Below are positions 1 to 13,900 of a stretch of DNA of 64,000 nt, piece by piece. The translations under genes were made by a program, and so were the position numbers. Under the pieces are notes generated by a model. It ran no database searches. It was not told the DNA's origin and saw only the letters and a program-made list of their open reading frames with translations. Position 1 is the stretch's first letter. Each line of letters opens with the position of its first letter. This stretch comes from Datnioides undecimradiatus (lineage: Eukaryota > Chordata > Actinopteri > Lobotiformes > Datnioididae), in NCBI GenBank assembly GCA_008933995.1, contig WARS01000046.1, positions 5,566,026-5,630,025 of the forward strand, read 5' to 3'.

Positions 1-3000
1 TACCCATGCCAGCATCCTTAAGTTTGCCCATTATTCCTGTTGATGTATAGACTAGACTGTCTTGTGATCATTTTAATGTGAGCATCTGAATTGATATGTG
101 TTTTGGACTTGGCCCAACATGGGCAATGTAGTAAAGTAAAAGGTGGATCTTGAGCTGTCAGACATCCTTTAAAAAGAAAGCATACAGGTAGAGGAGTTGA
201 GTGTTGAACTGCCACTGCCTGAATAAGGTATTTTATTTACACTTGAGTCCACAACATGATAGGAAAGGTTGGTACTCTGGGTATTACGAGATAAAAGCAT
301 CTTGTATTGTGGTGAAGCTCAGCTGTTGTCCTGCTGTAGCACCTATTCTGAAAGCTCTTATGATCTTCTTCAGATAATGAAAAGGTTTTGCAGGTCCAAG
401 TCCTGTACTACATCTCTGATGGAGGTTTGTCCTCCGCTCTGTGTCTAATTCCCCTTCAGCCAGGGTGAGAGATAATTACAAGGTAACAGCTTCAAAGGGA
501 GCAAGGTGTATGTGTGTGTGGAGCCATGCTCCTTTTGTTCTGTCTCCCACAACCATCTTTTCACAGTGGGTGTCAGGAGCGAACTACTTTATATTCTGTG
601 CTGAGTGTTTTCCATTGATCTTGGTTGCTTAGCAGAAATGCTCAAACCCATATTGCACTTATATTATACCGTTAGGTCACCATACAATTGTTATCATATT
701 TCATCTGTATTAACAAAGTTTTTGTGTGTGTTTACACTTAATTCTGTGTCTACCATTAATTCTGTTGCTTTATTATTATAAATGTTGGCTTTTAAAATCA
801 CTTATTATATATTATGTTTAATTGGATTGGGAGTTGGGTGTTCTTATAGTTCAGAACATTGTTTGATGTTCCATCAAAAATGTATCTAAAATACTGGTAT
901 TATCTGAGTTGTGTCTTGTTGGATTAGCCTGACTACTCTGTTAGTTCAAACTGATTTGAAGCAATCGATCCCTGGGTTTTATGGGACTGGTATGGGAACT
1001 CTGTTTTATACTGAAAGACATGTTGCACAGAACTACTTTGAATTACACAACAGATTAAATCTGTTTGCCCAGCTAACAGTTCTTTTTATGCTAAAAATAA
1101 ATCCACCAGACACGTTTTTAAAAAACATTGTATTGAAAAAATTTTTCCTCCAATGTCGTGATACTATTTTTATACTGTTACCCAAACAGAACTGCTGACC
1201 TTTAGCGGCAGCATTGTCATTTGCACAACACTTTAAAAAAAGATTGAAAATAGATAAAAGCACAAGTTTCGTGTCTTTTTATCTGACTATACTTCGGCTG
1301 TGGTGGAGTAATCCCTCTGGGACGTGCATCAGAATAGATCGACACCTCTTTTGACAATCAGGTGCTTTTTTTTCCATTATACTACACTCAGATGCTGAAC
1401 TGACTGAGCAGCTAGTCACTGGGAGTCCATTCGTTTTCCATGAGAGCTGAACATCCTCGACAGGCTTGACAATGAATGTCAGCACGCTGACAAGGAAATG
1501 TTGGCTGCAAAACAGGTTTTGGGCAAATTGTCTTTGAGAGTCCTGTCAGCTGCTAGTTGTGTCATTTGTCTTACAACTGAATCCAAGATATAAGCTTCTC
1601 TTTGAGATATATCTATGTCTAATTCTACACATATTCTTTACTGTTGGCAAAGACTTTTGTTTTCAGTCAGAAAGCAGAGCGTGACATCTGTTTCTTGAGC
1701 ATGGACACTATGAGAGAAAGTAGAACATTTACTAGCAATCTCAAGGGAGGGTTGTTTTCTCTTTGGTTGCTTTTGTTTAGTTTTGAGCAACTGCTGAAAC
1801 AGTTCATACACCCACCTCGCTACCATATCCGCGAGTTTAGTGGGTGGATTCGTGCCAAGAGACAGGAGTCCCACCTGTTGGGTTTCCCTTTGAGGGCAGA
1901 GCAAGGCTCTTCATTAAGGCAAAAAGGGACAAACGTCTGAGGCTCTAATCCAAGAGAGACGGGTGACCCAAGGGCACCTGCCCATGTTTACCACTTCACC
2001 ATGTAGGTTGAAGTCACACTGCAGCTTCTCTGGTCTTCTGTGGCCTACATGCTCATCCACATACTGGATTGTTTGTGATCAGATGTTGCTTGTTATCAGC
2101 ACTGGTGGAGTGATTAGTTAGTAATGCGAGGATTTAGCTGTCATTAGCATTCAAGTAAGCACGTTGGTAAAGTTTTGTTGTGCATCTTGTTTCAGGTTTT
2201 TGAAAATGTTTCAAACTGCTGTGCACTTTTGTAGTGATGTTACTAATAGTGATAGATCAGAGGGGATGAGTCATTCTCTCAGATGAACCCCAATGCTGTT
2301 TACCTCACTCAGTTTTCCACTTGTGCTCTGTGACGTTATTTTCTGGTGAAGCCTTATAAATAAATCAGTACATATCTCTAGCAGAGGGTCTGTGCAAGAA
2401 CCAGCACTGATCTGGGACTTGAACCGCCATTTTAAATGGGCAAGGAGGAGGAAGAGGATGCTGGATGACTTCTGTGGTGCATTGCAACCAACTTGTCCGT
2501 TCAGACCTAATGGTGACCACAACAATGGATTGTGACAGGTAAAATGCAGCATTTTTCCTGCAATGCAAGCAGTGAAAAGTTGGAGTAAGGTCATAACTTT
2601 TAATGGGCTGTATGCATTTTTGCATCAGCGTTTTCCACAGTGTCACCACAACGTCCATCACCACCTCAGTGCAGACTTTTATAATGTCTCAGTTGTTTCC
2701 CTCCTCTGCACCACAGCTCTTCATCTTCCCCTTCATTCTATCACGATTTATTCCCCTGTGCCTTGCACGTCTCTCCTCCTCTGCACCTGCTGCTGCACAC
2801 GTTATCTGACCTCTTGACATTAGAAGCCCTGCTCAGGATTGAGGATTACATGACCCATTCACTGCATTAAAATGGTCTCGCCAAATGTGCTTAGTGGCAG
2901 TGGCTTTAGTGTGCTAATCCATCCTTGGAGAGGACATATTGCATAACACTCAGGTCCCTTGGTTCCTTAGATTCTGGTGTACTTGTCTGCTCGCTAGAAT

Positions 3001-6000
3001 TTTTCCAAGAGGGACAGCGTGGCCTGTGCAGTGCAGGTTACTTGTAATGAGCAACGTTTGTAGTGCAGTGATTAGACAGACGTATCTTGGGTTCAGTTGT
3101 GCTATTTGCGGGATAAAAGCTCTTCATTCCAGCCTACACAGCAAACATCTGTGAAGACAAAAACAGAACATTTTGGCACCAACACTGCTCGTCTTATTCT
3201 TATGTATCTTTTCTTTTTTTTTTGTTTTTTTTTTTTACTGTGTATGTGATTTTATTTTTCCTCTTTATTGTTAGAGCTTTTTTTTTTTTTTTTTTTTTTT
3301 AAACACAAACTGATATATCCGTATAGCCATCATTGTGCTAACCGATATGTTTATACGTTGATATCAGGCTGGGCGATGATCCAAAAATGTATCAAAACCA
3401 ACATTTCAGAACCAGTACCCTGAAAACACTTACCCCTTTAGTCTCCAGCCCATCCAGCTAACCTTTCATAAGCTTAACTCAAAGCCAAGCCTGTAGTGAA
3501 CACCAAACCATCAAATATCCCTCAACCTAAGGATGGCCATTTATAATGCCCCCTCTAAAATTAACTGTCCACTGGGCCTGTTTGGCACACCGTGTTTTGA
3601 AAGTAGTCGTTGTGCTGCTAGAGGAAAGTTGCCTCACAACCAATAATAACCAATGTAAATGCGATTATCAGATATTAATATTGATTAAGGTTTCAGCACG
3701 CACTTGCTCCACTCATAAACATTTCAGATCCTACCTCCCCTGAAGGTCCTGTCCCATTGCCCTTTCTGTCATGCTGCAAATCACTGGAGGCTGACTTTGC
3801 CCAACCTGTATCAGCACAACGCAGCGTTTTCTTTAATTGAGTTTTGTGTCTGATTTAATATCACATTAGGATCAGAAATCAAAGGGAGGCTTACTTGGTC
3901 GTGTTGTATCTAATCTTATTATCAGCCAGGTAGGCTTGAATCTCTTATGCGTTTCCAGTCATTAGTAAAGAAATTAGCATACACTTCATACACTTCTTCT
4001 TACTGCTGCAGTACTTACTCTGCATTTATGTTTTCTTTGTTTTTTGTGTAACTAACTTTTTCTAGCTGGTTTGGAATATAAACACTTGTTTTAGTTACAT
4101 CTTGTGCATTTGAATTTGGCTTTCATCTTGTGTGCAGTATATAGCATATGTAGCTATGTCACGTGAGCCAAAAGGGACGTTTAAAGATGTGACAATGCAA
4201 TCTACATCTCGATTTGAAACACTGAGTGCATTAATAATAACCACAAAGAAAGTCCTTGGTGCCACCGACCTGTGTTGCCATGGACCCATGTGCTCACGAC
4301 TGTGCCACGGTGACACTGCACTGTCACACTGTCCTCTCACTTCTGCTGACTAAAATGCAACCCAAAGCTGTCCCCTGATTTGATTTGGTCGTCTCAGTTA
4401 AGTTGCTAGGGTCAGCTCAACACCCGGTCTCTGAGTCCCAGCAAGAGGCCAGGGCTGCAATGACAACAGCAAGGCACTGCAGGAGTGGAGACTGTGCCAA
4501 CATCCTAAGCAGAATTTGTCAATGGCCATACGCTGGCCAAAAGACAGAATTAAAGAGATCAGAAACATGCTGTCTCTTCTTCTCTTACTAGGCATTGGTT
4601 CGGCCGGAACAGGATTGTTTTGAAAACATGTGGCTTTAGGCTTTTTTGCTTGTGCTACGGTCCTGCTACAGTGCTTTGTGTAATTGTGTGAAATAGTTTT
4701 ATATTGCATTCTAATGTACTTTGATTGTATGTATGAAATTTCTTGGTAAGTTTCATCAAAAATGGACAATGAATAGAGCCAACTGAAGTAAGGTTTGTCC
4801 GTGGAAGTGCTTAACGCATCACAATTAAGACAGCATCACTCAAATGTGTCAGGAAAGTCCTTCTCTTACTGCAGATTCAGACCAGGAGCAACTAAGGCTA
4901 TGGATATACTATTATACAACGTCTAGAAAGACAGGATTGAAGCATCTGGTCAGAGTGCTTAAGCTCTGTTACGGCTTTATGTGTGCAGCCAGGCTGTAGT
5001 GCTCCCTGTAGAAACAAGCACATGTTGCTCAGGAATGATCAACCTGTCATAGTGTTTTGATGGAGCATTACTGACATTTGGTTTTTTTTTTACTTTTTAT
5101 TCTTGACAGTATGACAGTATTTCAGTACAGAATGATATTGAGCAGCTTGTGAATGTTACTATTTTGTATTTTCGGCATTTTTATATTTTCCCTGCTTTAC
5201 AAAAAAAATTTGCCTAACACTGAGGTACATGCTGAATTTAGCGTGTCATTACACCCCTGATCATGCAGCATGTGAGAGGTTTCAAGTCTGTATGTGCTTA
5301 TATGTGCACGTGCCTTTTCCGCCCATGATCCCCCTGGCCCCTTGCTGTCCTGTGGCTTCTCACTCTTATCCTGTCTGTCTCCATGTGACGTCTGATCTCC
5401 CAGATCGCTGCGTCACAGCGAGGTGCTCAGCTGTCCCCCTTGCAGGATGCCTGACCAGCTCACACTAATCTCCACACTGAGCTAAATTTACACATACATA
5501 GATTATTCTCACCTCTGTGAGGCTGCAGATAAGTGTGCACACATGCAACACACAGCGTGTGTCACCCTACAGCAATTTTTTCTTTTTCTGTTTTTATTTC
5601 CATACAGTGTATGAATGATGTCCAACCTAATCTAAAGGTGCGCGTCTACACTGGCTAGAGTTGAATTAGGTTGTATATTGCCATCCGCAAAATCCATTTT
5701 GCTCACCAGAGGTTGCAGACAGTGCACGAGTGAAGCAACAAGACTGAGTTGTATTCCCCCAATGAGCTGCTCCAGCATGGAAATTTGTTATCTTTGACAA
5801 GACCACTGCCAAGCCTGTCAGCTTTGCACCCAGTGAGCACTGCTGCATCAGGTGACTGCTGTGGCTGAATGATAGATTGCAGACTGTTTTTTATGGTCCA
5901 TGAATATGGACAACTTACCCAGCATGACATAGAGACGGTAGCTGCAAACCTGCAACAGGCCAGGTCTCATTGTGTCCCCTTTTCTGCGGTTTGTCAGCTG

Positions 6001-7951
6001 AGACATGCAGGGCAACATTAGGATTTATGCCACTGGGAGTGGGAGTGAAAACACTGTAAATCTGGCTCACACGACATCGTATTGCTGAGGGAGCAGGGCC
6101 AGGAGAGCCATGAATCCTACTGTACACTCATTACACTGGAGGGCTGCACATTGATGTATTTATATAAACATGTTTGTGTGAGCTCACCTGGGATAACCCC
6201 GTCTTTTATCACGTCGAACATTTAATGATACACAAGACGGTGACGAACGGGGAATTGTTGGGGAAACCCTGCAGCATAATTGGATTGGTAACTAGGTACC
6301 TCACCATTACTGCTGTAATTGCATAGAAACATCTTCTGGAAAATTGTCAAGTGATTTTCTTTTACCCCTGTTTGAGCTTAATTTATAGGAGCATATTCTG
6401 TGTTCAGTGTATTGAGAACAAGACAAAAGCAGTTACCGCCTGAACAAAAGCTGCCTGGGAATTTTTTTCCAGCTTGTACTAGTGATTACTTAACTCGAGC
6501 ATGTTGTCTCACCTGCAGTGCAGTATATGTTTTATGTTTCTTTTCCCCCCACGTTGTCACTAATCGAGCAGTTTGCCTCTTTTCCCAGACTCCATAACAG
6601 TTCTTAATTGAGAAGAATTTGTTAGTGCAGTTGTAGCCAGTCAGGTGACATTGAGATGGTAGTGTTGACTATACAGCTCACCCCAGAAATGGTTGTTTTC
6701 TGTGACTTCTCTGGAACTTACTGTTCTCTAGAGAATTAAAATTGTTTGAGCACACTGTTGACGACACCTGTTCCATGGGACCTTGGACAGACTGGACTGT
6801 GTGTTTGTTGCAGGGGTTGAGGAGGGGACGGTGTTGTTTGGGGGGAAAAGAGCAAGACTGGCAGGCTTATCCAACTTTCAGCCACTGATCTGTTGGACTT
6901 GCACTCAGAGCGCGTAAGCCCCGCTAAAACCATCACTGTGTTGCGTGTTTGAGCGTGTACAGCCCACGTGCTTTGCTCAGCGAGAACAGAGCTGCTCCGT
7001 GCTTAGGATTATTCCTCTGGGAATAGGCTGAGTCACGCTACAGAAGAACAGACAGGAGAGGACTCAATGAAGATCTTTAAAGATGGGTGACACTGAGCAG
7101 TTTGATCTGCATTGCTCTCTGCCAGTAATCAACACCTTCCTCCTCTGCAACTTGTTCTTCATGCTGATCATGATGTAACTGGGTATCCGCTGACCTCCGG
7201 CCAAAAACAGAAGTCCATGCATCTGTGAGCCATTGGTGTTTGAGGCCAGACTGTTTACTGTGTGTTTGATCTTTTAACCACAATATAGCGTTTGCTGTTG
7301 GGAGTGTTCATGTATCTGTGCATTTGATGTCTCCCTTCACATACAAACTAAGCACTTTCCAAAAAATAAAACTGGAAGCTCAACATTTGCAGTGAAATAC
7401 ACAACAGCAGCTGTCCACTGTCAGTAATATCAAACAAGGAGCACAGACATGTCCGTGTTAACTCTTGTAAGAGACGGAGTAACTGAATCTCATTGTCTCT
7501 AATATTCAGGATATTAGCAGCTCCTTTTGCCACTTTTTCAAAATGAGGTTAACCCACTTTATGATATATTTTCATCTGGTCCAATTCTAAATTTAGCTCA
7601 GTGAAAAGTGGGAAGTTGGATTTTACTTTCTGCATTTAGGTATTTCAGCTCAGACACTCCAATGTAGAGCAATTTTGCTGCGAGTGTGCAGGCAAGGGCT
7701 CAGTCATAATCAAGGGCACTCTGACAAGGCACTGTTGATCATCTCACATTATCTGTTGTAGTTAAGGGGACAAAGCTGTTTTACGGAAAGGCCACTGCTA
7801 AATTCTTTGACAGCCAAGTAATGTGTTCCTTTGTATATCTATCCAAAAAGACATCTGAGAACATGGTCAGGGTCACAGGCAACGCACAGTGTGTCCAATC
7901 ATTTTTTATTCAGTTTCAGTTTTCCCCCTGTCCTCTCTTTGTCTTTTTAAG
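1..7951 (+). other. TULP4: TULP4 intron (5' part outside window)
   Basis: No exon with a supported family match is visible on either strand in this stretch. The N-terminal TULP4 segment that precedes the VVLVRW motif in other vertebrates is absent, so its exon must lie before the window. The stretch holds a poly-T run near 3278-3300 and a possible decayed interspersed repeat around 3350-3440. It ends in a pyrimidine-rich acceptor immediately before 7952. Open frames here are short and unlike known proteins. Confidence 0.75.
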
Positions 7952-10927
7952 GTTGTCTTGGTTCGGTGGAATGAGCCCTTCCAGAAACTAGCCACCTGCG
8001 ACACAGATGGGGGGATCTTTGTTTGGATCCAGTATGAGGGTCGCTGGTCTGTGGAGCTGGTCAACGACCGCGGAGCGCAGGTAAAGTACATTACACAGAA
8101 ATGGTATACGAATAAAATCAGTGAAAGTGCATTTTAACTTGAATGTGGTGTAATATACTTTTCTCTGAATATGTATAATACGTATAGAGTATGTAAAGCA
8201 TGCACAGAATTAATGGATTAGGTGGTAGAAGCACTATACAGTATAAGAAGTTGTCTGCAACAACATTAACCTGTACAGGGAGTAAATGCACTTAATTCTT
8301 GCACAGTCCCTCCATGTTGTGACTGACTGAGCTACTTACCTCCAAGATTTCCCAGCCAAACAGACATACGATGGGTAGGCCTGATCCATCAATCACTGTC
8401 ATCTGCCGAGTCTGACACATCCTGACAGCATCTTGTCTTTTGTAATCAATGTAGTTAGGAAATGACAGACTGAACAATAGCCTCTCTATTTAAGTTTATG
8501 GCCTATACAGCGCCACTGCTTTTTCCCCCTGAGGGTTAAGGCTTCATTTCAAGTATAAGCGCGTTGATTCATACTGACATTAACGGCTGTCATTATTTAA
8601 TTTGAGGCAGACCCTTTCACTATCAGCAGGACAGACGGGTCTAACTTGACCTTTTCTGTGTTCAGACAGTACTGGTCACCATTTAACACCGTGGATGAAA
8701 CTAAACATTTTACAGTAACAACATCGACTGACAAGTGGAGGCTTTGCTTCTCCTTACGTCTCAAAGTCCCTTCATTAACAACTATTAACTGTGATTTCCA
8801 ATAATCAAGGTAGCATCGTGTCATTTCATCCATACCTAATGTGTCTGTTGCCCTGTAGGTGAGTGACTTCACCTGGTCCCATGATGGCACCCAGGCTCTT
8901 ATCTCCTATCGTGATGGCTTTGTCCTGGTGGGATCGGTCAGTGGGCAAAGACACTGGTCCTCAGAGATCAACCTGGAAAGCCAGATCACCTGTGGAATCT
9001 GGACCCCCGATGACCAGCAGGTAACACACATACACAGACGCAGAATTGCGATGGGTACAGCATTTCTGCCGAGCACTATGCCAGCCTTTGAATGCTAATA
9101 GATGGAGAAGTTTTAGGTTTTCATTTGCCAGTTTTAGTATGTGGACCCGTCATTCAGAAGGCAGAGACAGGGCCTAAGGGAAATCATCTGTGAGTGACAG
9201 CAAGCATCGTCTGTCTTGAATGTGTTGTGGTTTCGTTAGGCTATGTTTTTGCGTTCATGCTGTTAAATTGTCAGCTCAGGTTGGACATCATCGAACTTTC
9301 AGTCTGCGTATACGTCTCTGTCTTTGTTCATTGCTTTTAATCCCATTTATGTCTATTTCTCCAAGTTGTTTTCCTTGTGATGTGCATTTCCCCTGGCTTT
9401 TTTTCTCCCTGTCTGTCATCTTCTTTTTTATTTCTGAGTGTGCCTTCCTTTCCATTAGTGTTGAATTTTTGTGTCCATGTTAAACTTCTGTCATATTTTC
9501 ACCATAATAACTCTTCCCTATCTCTCCCTAGGTGTTGTTTGGTACCGCAGATGGACAGGTGATAGTGATGGACTGCCACGGGCGCATGCTAGCCCACATT
9601 CTGCTGCATGAGTCGGACGGCATCGTCAGCATGTCCTGGAACTATCCCAGTTTCTTGGTGGAGGACAGCAGTGAAAGCGACACAGACTCAGATGACTACT
9701 CCCCACCTCAAGGTAAGCTGCTCAGGGTATGATATGAATCTTCTCTGCTTCTTCAGGCGCACAACAAAAAAGTGTGACTGAAACATGTCCCGTCTAGATG
9801 TGACTTATATATATACACACCTTAGTTTAGAATTGGAGGCAATTATGAATGAGTTAAAGTACAGAGATCTGTCTATTGGGGATAAAGCACAGAGGAAGAG
9901 TACCCAATTTACATAGGAACATCTGTGCAGAAGAAAGCAGATGCAGGACCATCGGTGAGCTTCTAACTCCTCCCCCTTTTACTTCCATCCTTTACTGCTC
10001 CATCAATTCTTCCTCAGGCTCCTAGTCCAGAGGGGAAGGGGGAAAGATTTCCAACAGGGGGCACCAGGTGGGGACACGAATTATGGCTGGTAGGTCAGCA
10101 TTATATTATCATTAGTATCCTCGGTCCCCCTGGTATTCTCATGAATATTTTAGAGTTATAAACAGGTGCACAGGTGGACATAAACTGTGCCTCGGTCCTC
10201 TGTGAAGTCATTGGTTTGATATGCAGAACATAACAATTTATGAATAAGAGAGAGAAATAGAAATGTATGAATTAAAAAATAATGAAAAGCAACAGATCAC
10301 CACGTGAAATATGTTTAGCATGCTTTTACTTGTCTTTGTCATGTGGAACTACAGGTCGAAGGACTCTTACTTTTGCTCTGTTCATCATTCAGCGTGTTCT
10401 TTAAAAATTCACCAAATTCACTGAATTTAATTAAAGATGAAAACTTTTGTGATAATAAAATGGAAAGTAATATTTCTACCAGTGATGTGAAACAATCACA
10501 TAACATTGATGAAACATGTATCGTATTGTTCAGTGTGTCCACCACACTGCGATGATCAAAGCTGCATGTGCTGCCATTTTGCCTGTTCGGATTTACTACT
10601 GGGTTTAAGAGCAAAACATAATAATTGAAGCTAATAGTTATTAGATAATGTCGTAGTCAATGCGAGTCATTGGATGAACCTTCAGAAGTTGGAAGGTGAC
10701 TGTTTTCCACTTGTCTGCGAGATCTGAAGACAGTGAGGGACAGATGCATTAATAAAGATGAGTTTGACCAAATGGAAGGTGGATGGGGGCTGCGGTGAAA
10801 GAGGGCAAGAAGTCAAGGAGGAGCACAGTGAAAGAGAGCTTTCCTGACATCAGTCTGACGTTGCCGCTGTACCTCCTGTTTGCTCTTAATGGTGCAGTAG
10901 CTGTTGTCATAACAGCAGCAGCTGCCA

Positions 10928-10976
<49 letters not shown>

Positions 10977-13900
10977 TGTGAGTGTGACACTAGTGTGCGT
11001 CACTAGGATGCTTGTGTGAGACACACTTACAGTGCATTCAAAAAGCCACCTCAGTGGAAATAACCTGTTAATCTGTTCTGACTGTATCCTCAGTGCTGAT
11101 TCTCTAGCCACATCCCACAGGACTCAAAGATGGTACTTCAGCTTGATGCCATAGTTGACCGCCAGCTGTTGTTAGCATTGGAGCCTGACTCGTCCACGGG
11201 TGCCCTTATCACCTGCAGCTTGGAGAAAAAAAAAGAAAAAAAAAAAGTTTTGGACAGTTGCGTGACATAGACTTACTTCACCTCCAACTATTTTAAGATT
11301 GTCATGACTCAAAATTTGTTAATTCTTTTATTATGAAATCCATATCAGCTTGGCTTCCTGAGTGGGAGCCTACAATTATATACAATGGTATTAATTAAGA
11401 ACAAACAACAGTGAGCCTGGGTGTGTTTTTGTTAAGTTCACTCTCAAATAACTCTCGTAATTCATAGATGACCAGTGTGCATCAGTGTGTATCCTGCTGC
11501 TTCGCCAGCTCACAGCCTCATTTTTATTGGTCTCCTGAGCTTAATTAGTCCCAGTTGCTAAGGCTATTGGTCTGTTCTCCTCCTGCTGTGCTTTTTTTTT
11601 CCCTCCCTTCACCGTGGGCCAAGTGGTTAAGCTGAAAACTGCTTGCCTTAGCTGGAACACTGATTATGCTCTAACTCACTAATTAAACCAGTCAATAGAA
11701 ATTGATTGGCCCCGATAGAAATTATCTCTCAAGTCGACAACCTGACTGAGACACCGGGCCCCCTCTTCCTCCGCCTGCCAGATCTCTCTTTCATGATATA
11801 TGATGATGACCCATTATCACTGCACTGCACATCACAACACACGGCTTTTACAGCAGCATCATATATCTGATTTAATGCAAAACCTGTTGTGAACTAATCA
11901 CATTTGGAAAGTAGTTACTGTTTTGGGCTGAAATTCCAAAGTAGAGGTTGATATTTAAGGGCTGCTATTTAGGTCATTGCAGGACTATGTGAAAGGACAG
12001 GCTCGAGGATGATTTAATGGAAAACGTATGGGTGGTTGTCTGAGGGTGTTTTATTTATAGCAGCTTTACTGAGAATGCCACTTACTTGCAGCTGTAAATG
12101 CAGCAGTGAGATGTGCTGAGTGTGTGTTAGTGCAACTTTGTAGTTTTGTGTACACAGTAGAAACTCTGAATGAATAAGAGCCCCCAACTACCTCTACAGT
12201 AAACACAACAGACAGATGAATAAATAAGGACACACAAGTACTTTTATGGCCCTCTCTGGAAATGCATAATAATCATCTCGTCCACTGTAGGTTGCCAGAA
12301 ATGATACTTCATCTTTAACTGAAACTAAAAATCTTTTCATTCTTGATTCATTTGCAGATTAGTTCCGTGACAAGCCTTCATACAACTTACACTCTATATT
12401 CTGCTAATCTATGAGATAAAGCTGATGCAGTATTAGTTATGGTACAGGTCTAAACAACTACTTTATCAGTACCACATTACTTAAATGTAAAAAAAGGTGG
12501 ATGAACATTTTGCAGCTGATACTGCGTACTCTAAACTCTCTCACCTCATTGTGTTGCTGCCTGGATGCCTGAGATGTTTTCCTCTCTGTCTTCCCAGTGC
12601 ACAGCCAGAAACCACTGCTGACAGTCAGCTTCACCTCCGGAGACATCAGCCTGATGAACAACTACGATGACCTCTCTCCCACTCTCATCCGCACTGGTCT
12701 GAAAGGTGTGTGGGCGTCCTCTCATTAACGCATGTGCCAGCAGCTTTGGTTTTTTGTTTGTTTCATTTTGTTCATACTCATTTACAGTTCTTTTTTCCTT
12801 TTGTCAGAATTGGCTGCTTGTGTAATTATGGTTACTTTCTTTTACGACTTGTGCTGTAGATGTCGTGGTCCAGTGGTGCTCGCAGGGGGACCTACTTGCA
12901 GTGGCAGGAATGGAGAGGACTCTCCTCTCCCCCGACCCCTCCTGTCCTCCCCCCACCAGGAACGCCATTGTCAAATTCTACAACGTTCGGGGTGAACACA
13001 TCTACACACTGGATACACCAGCACAGGTGATCAGCTCTAACGAGGCCAAACTGGCTGACAAGTGTCCCCAAACTTGCATTTCTTATATTTTATTTCCCTT
13101 CCTCAGTGATTGGATTCCATTCTCTAGGACGTCATTATCTGTAGGAACTCTTGCCACGTGGCTTTCATTTAAGGAAAAATACTTTAATTAGGCGTTTTTG
13201 TGAAGTAACAGGGATAAAGTAACAAAGTTTAGTTTCTAATATAAAATGCTTTTAAAGTTACAGCACTGCTGTTTTATTCAGTCTGAAGTCTTTCATGCTG
13301 GATGTAAACCTTTTCAAAGGGTGTGGCGCTTTATGTAGTAAATATGACAAAACAATGTTATTCACTCCCTATCACCGCTGCAGCGCCCCATCACCACGCT
13401 GTGCTGGGGTCACCGGGACTCTCGTCTGTTCTTGGCCTGCGGCCCGGCGCTCTACGTGGTGCGAGTAGAGCACCGTGTTGCCAGCCTGCAGCTGCTCTGT
13501 CAGCAGGGCATCGCCACAGCAGTGAAGGAGGAAAAAGATGTTGCCAAGCTCACCATGCCTTCCCGCCTCTGTACTTATGTCACAACTGCGTTCATCCCCA
13601 CCATCAAGGTAACACAGAACAGGAGGTGCATGATCCATTAAAACCATAAAAGTGACACAGATGTTCAGAGCTTCCTACTTTGATGCATACCAGAACTGTG
13701 AGAGATGTCACCTTCTGAAACAGAGTCATGATTTGCCTGGAATTAGCCACTACAAACATTAACCACATTACACTGTAATGTGTGACATGACATGTTTTCT
13801 CTTTCAGCCCCCCATCCCAGATCCCAACAACATGCGTGATTTTGTGAGCTACCCAACAGCTGGAAACGAGCGCCTGCACTGCACCATGAAGCGTACGGAG

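Noticed and set aside
3030..3120. tRNA-like or SINE-like B box near GGGTTCAGTTGTGC
   Set aside because: The B-box match is poor, no A box is at the right distance, and no tail or duplication is seen.
10749..11111. 120-residue minus-strand open frame
   Set aside because: Its core is the translated (TG)n microsatellite.
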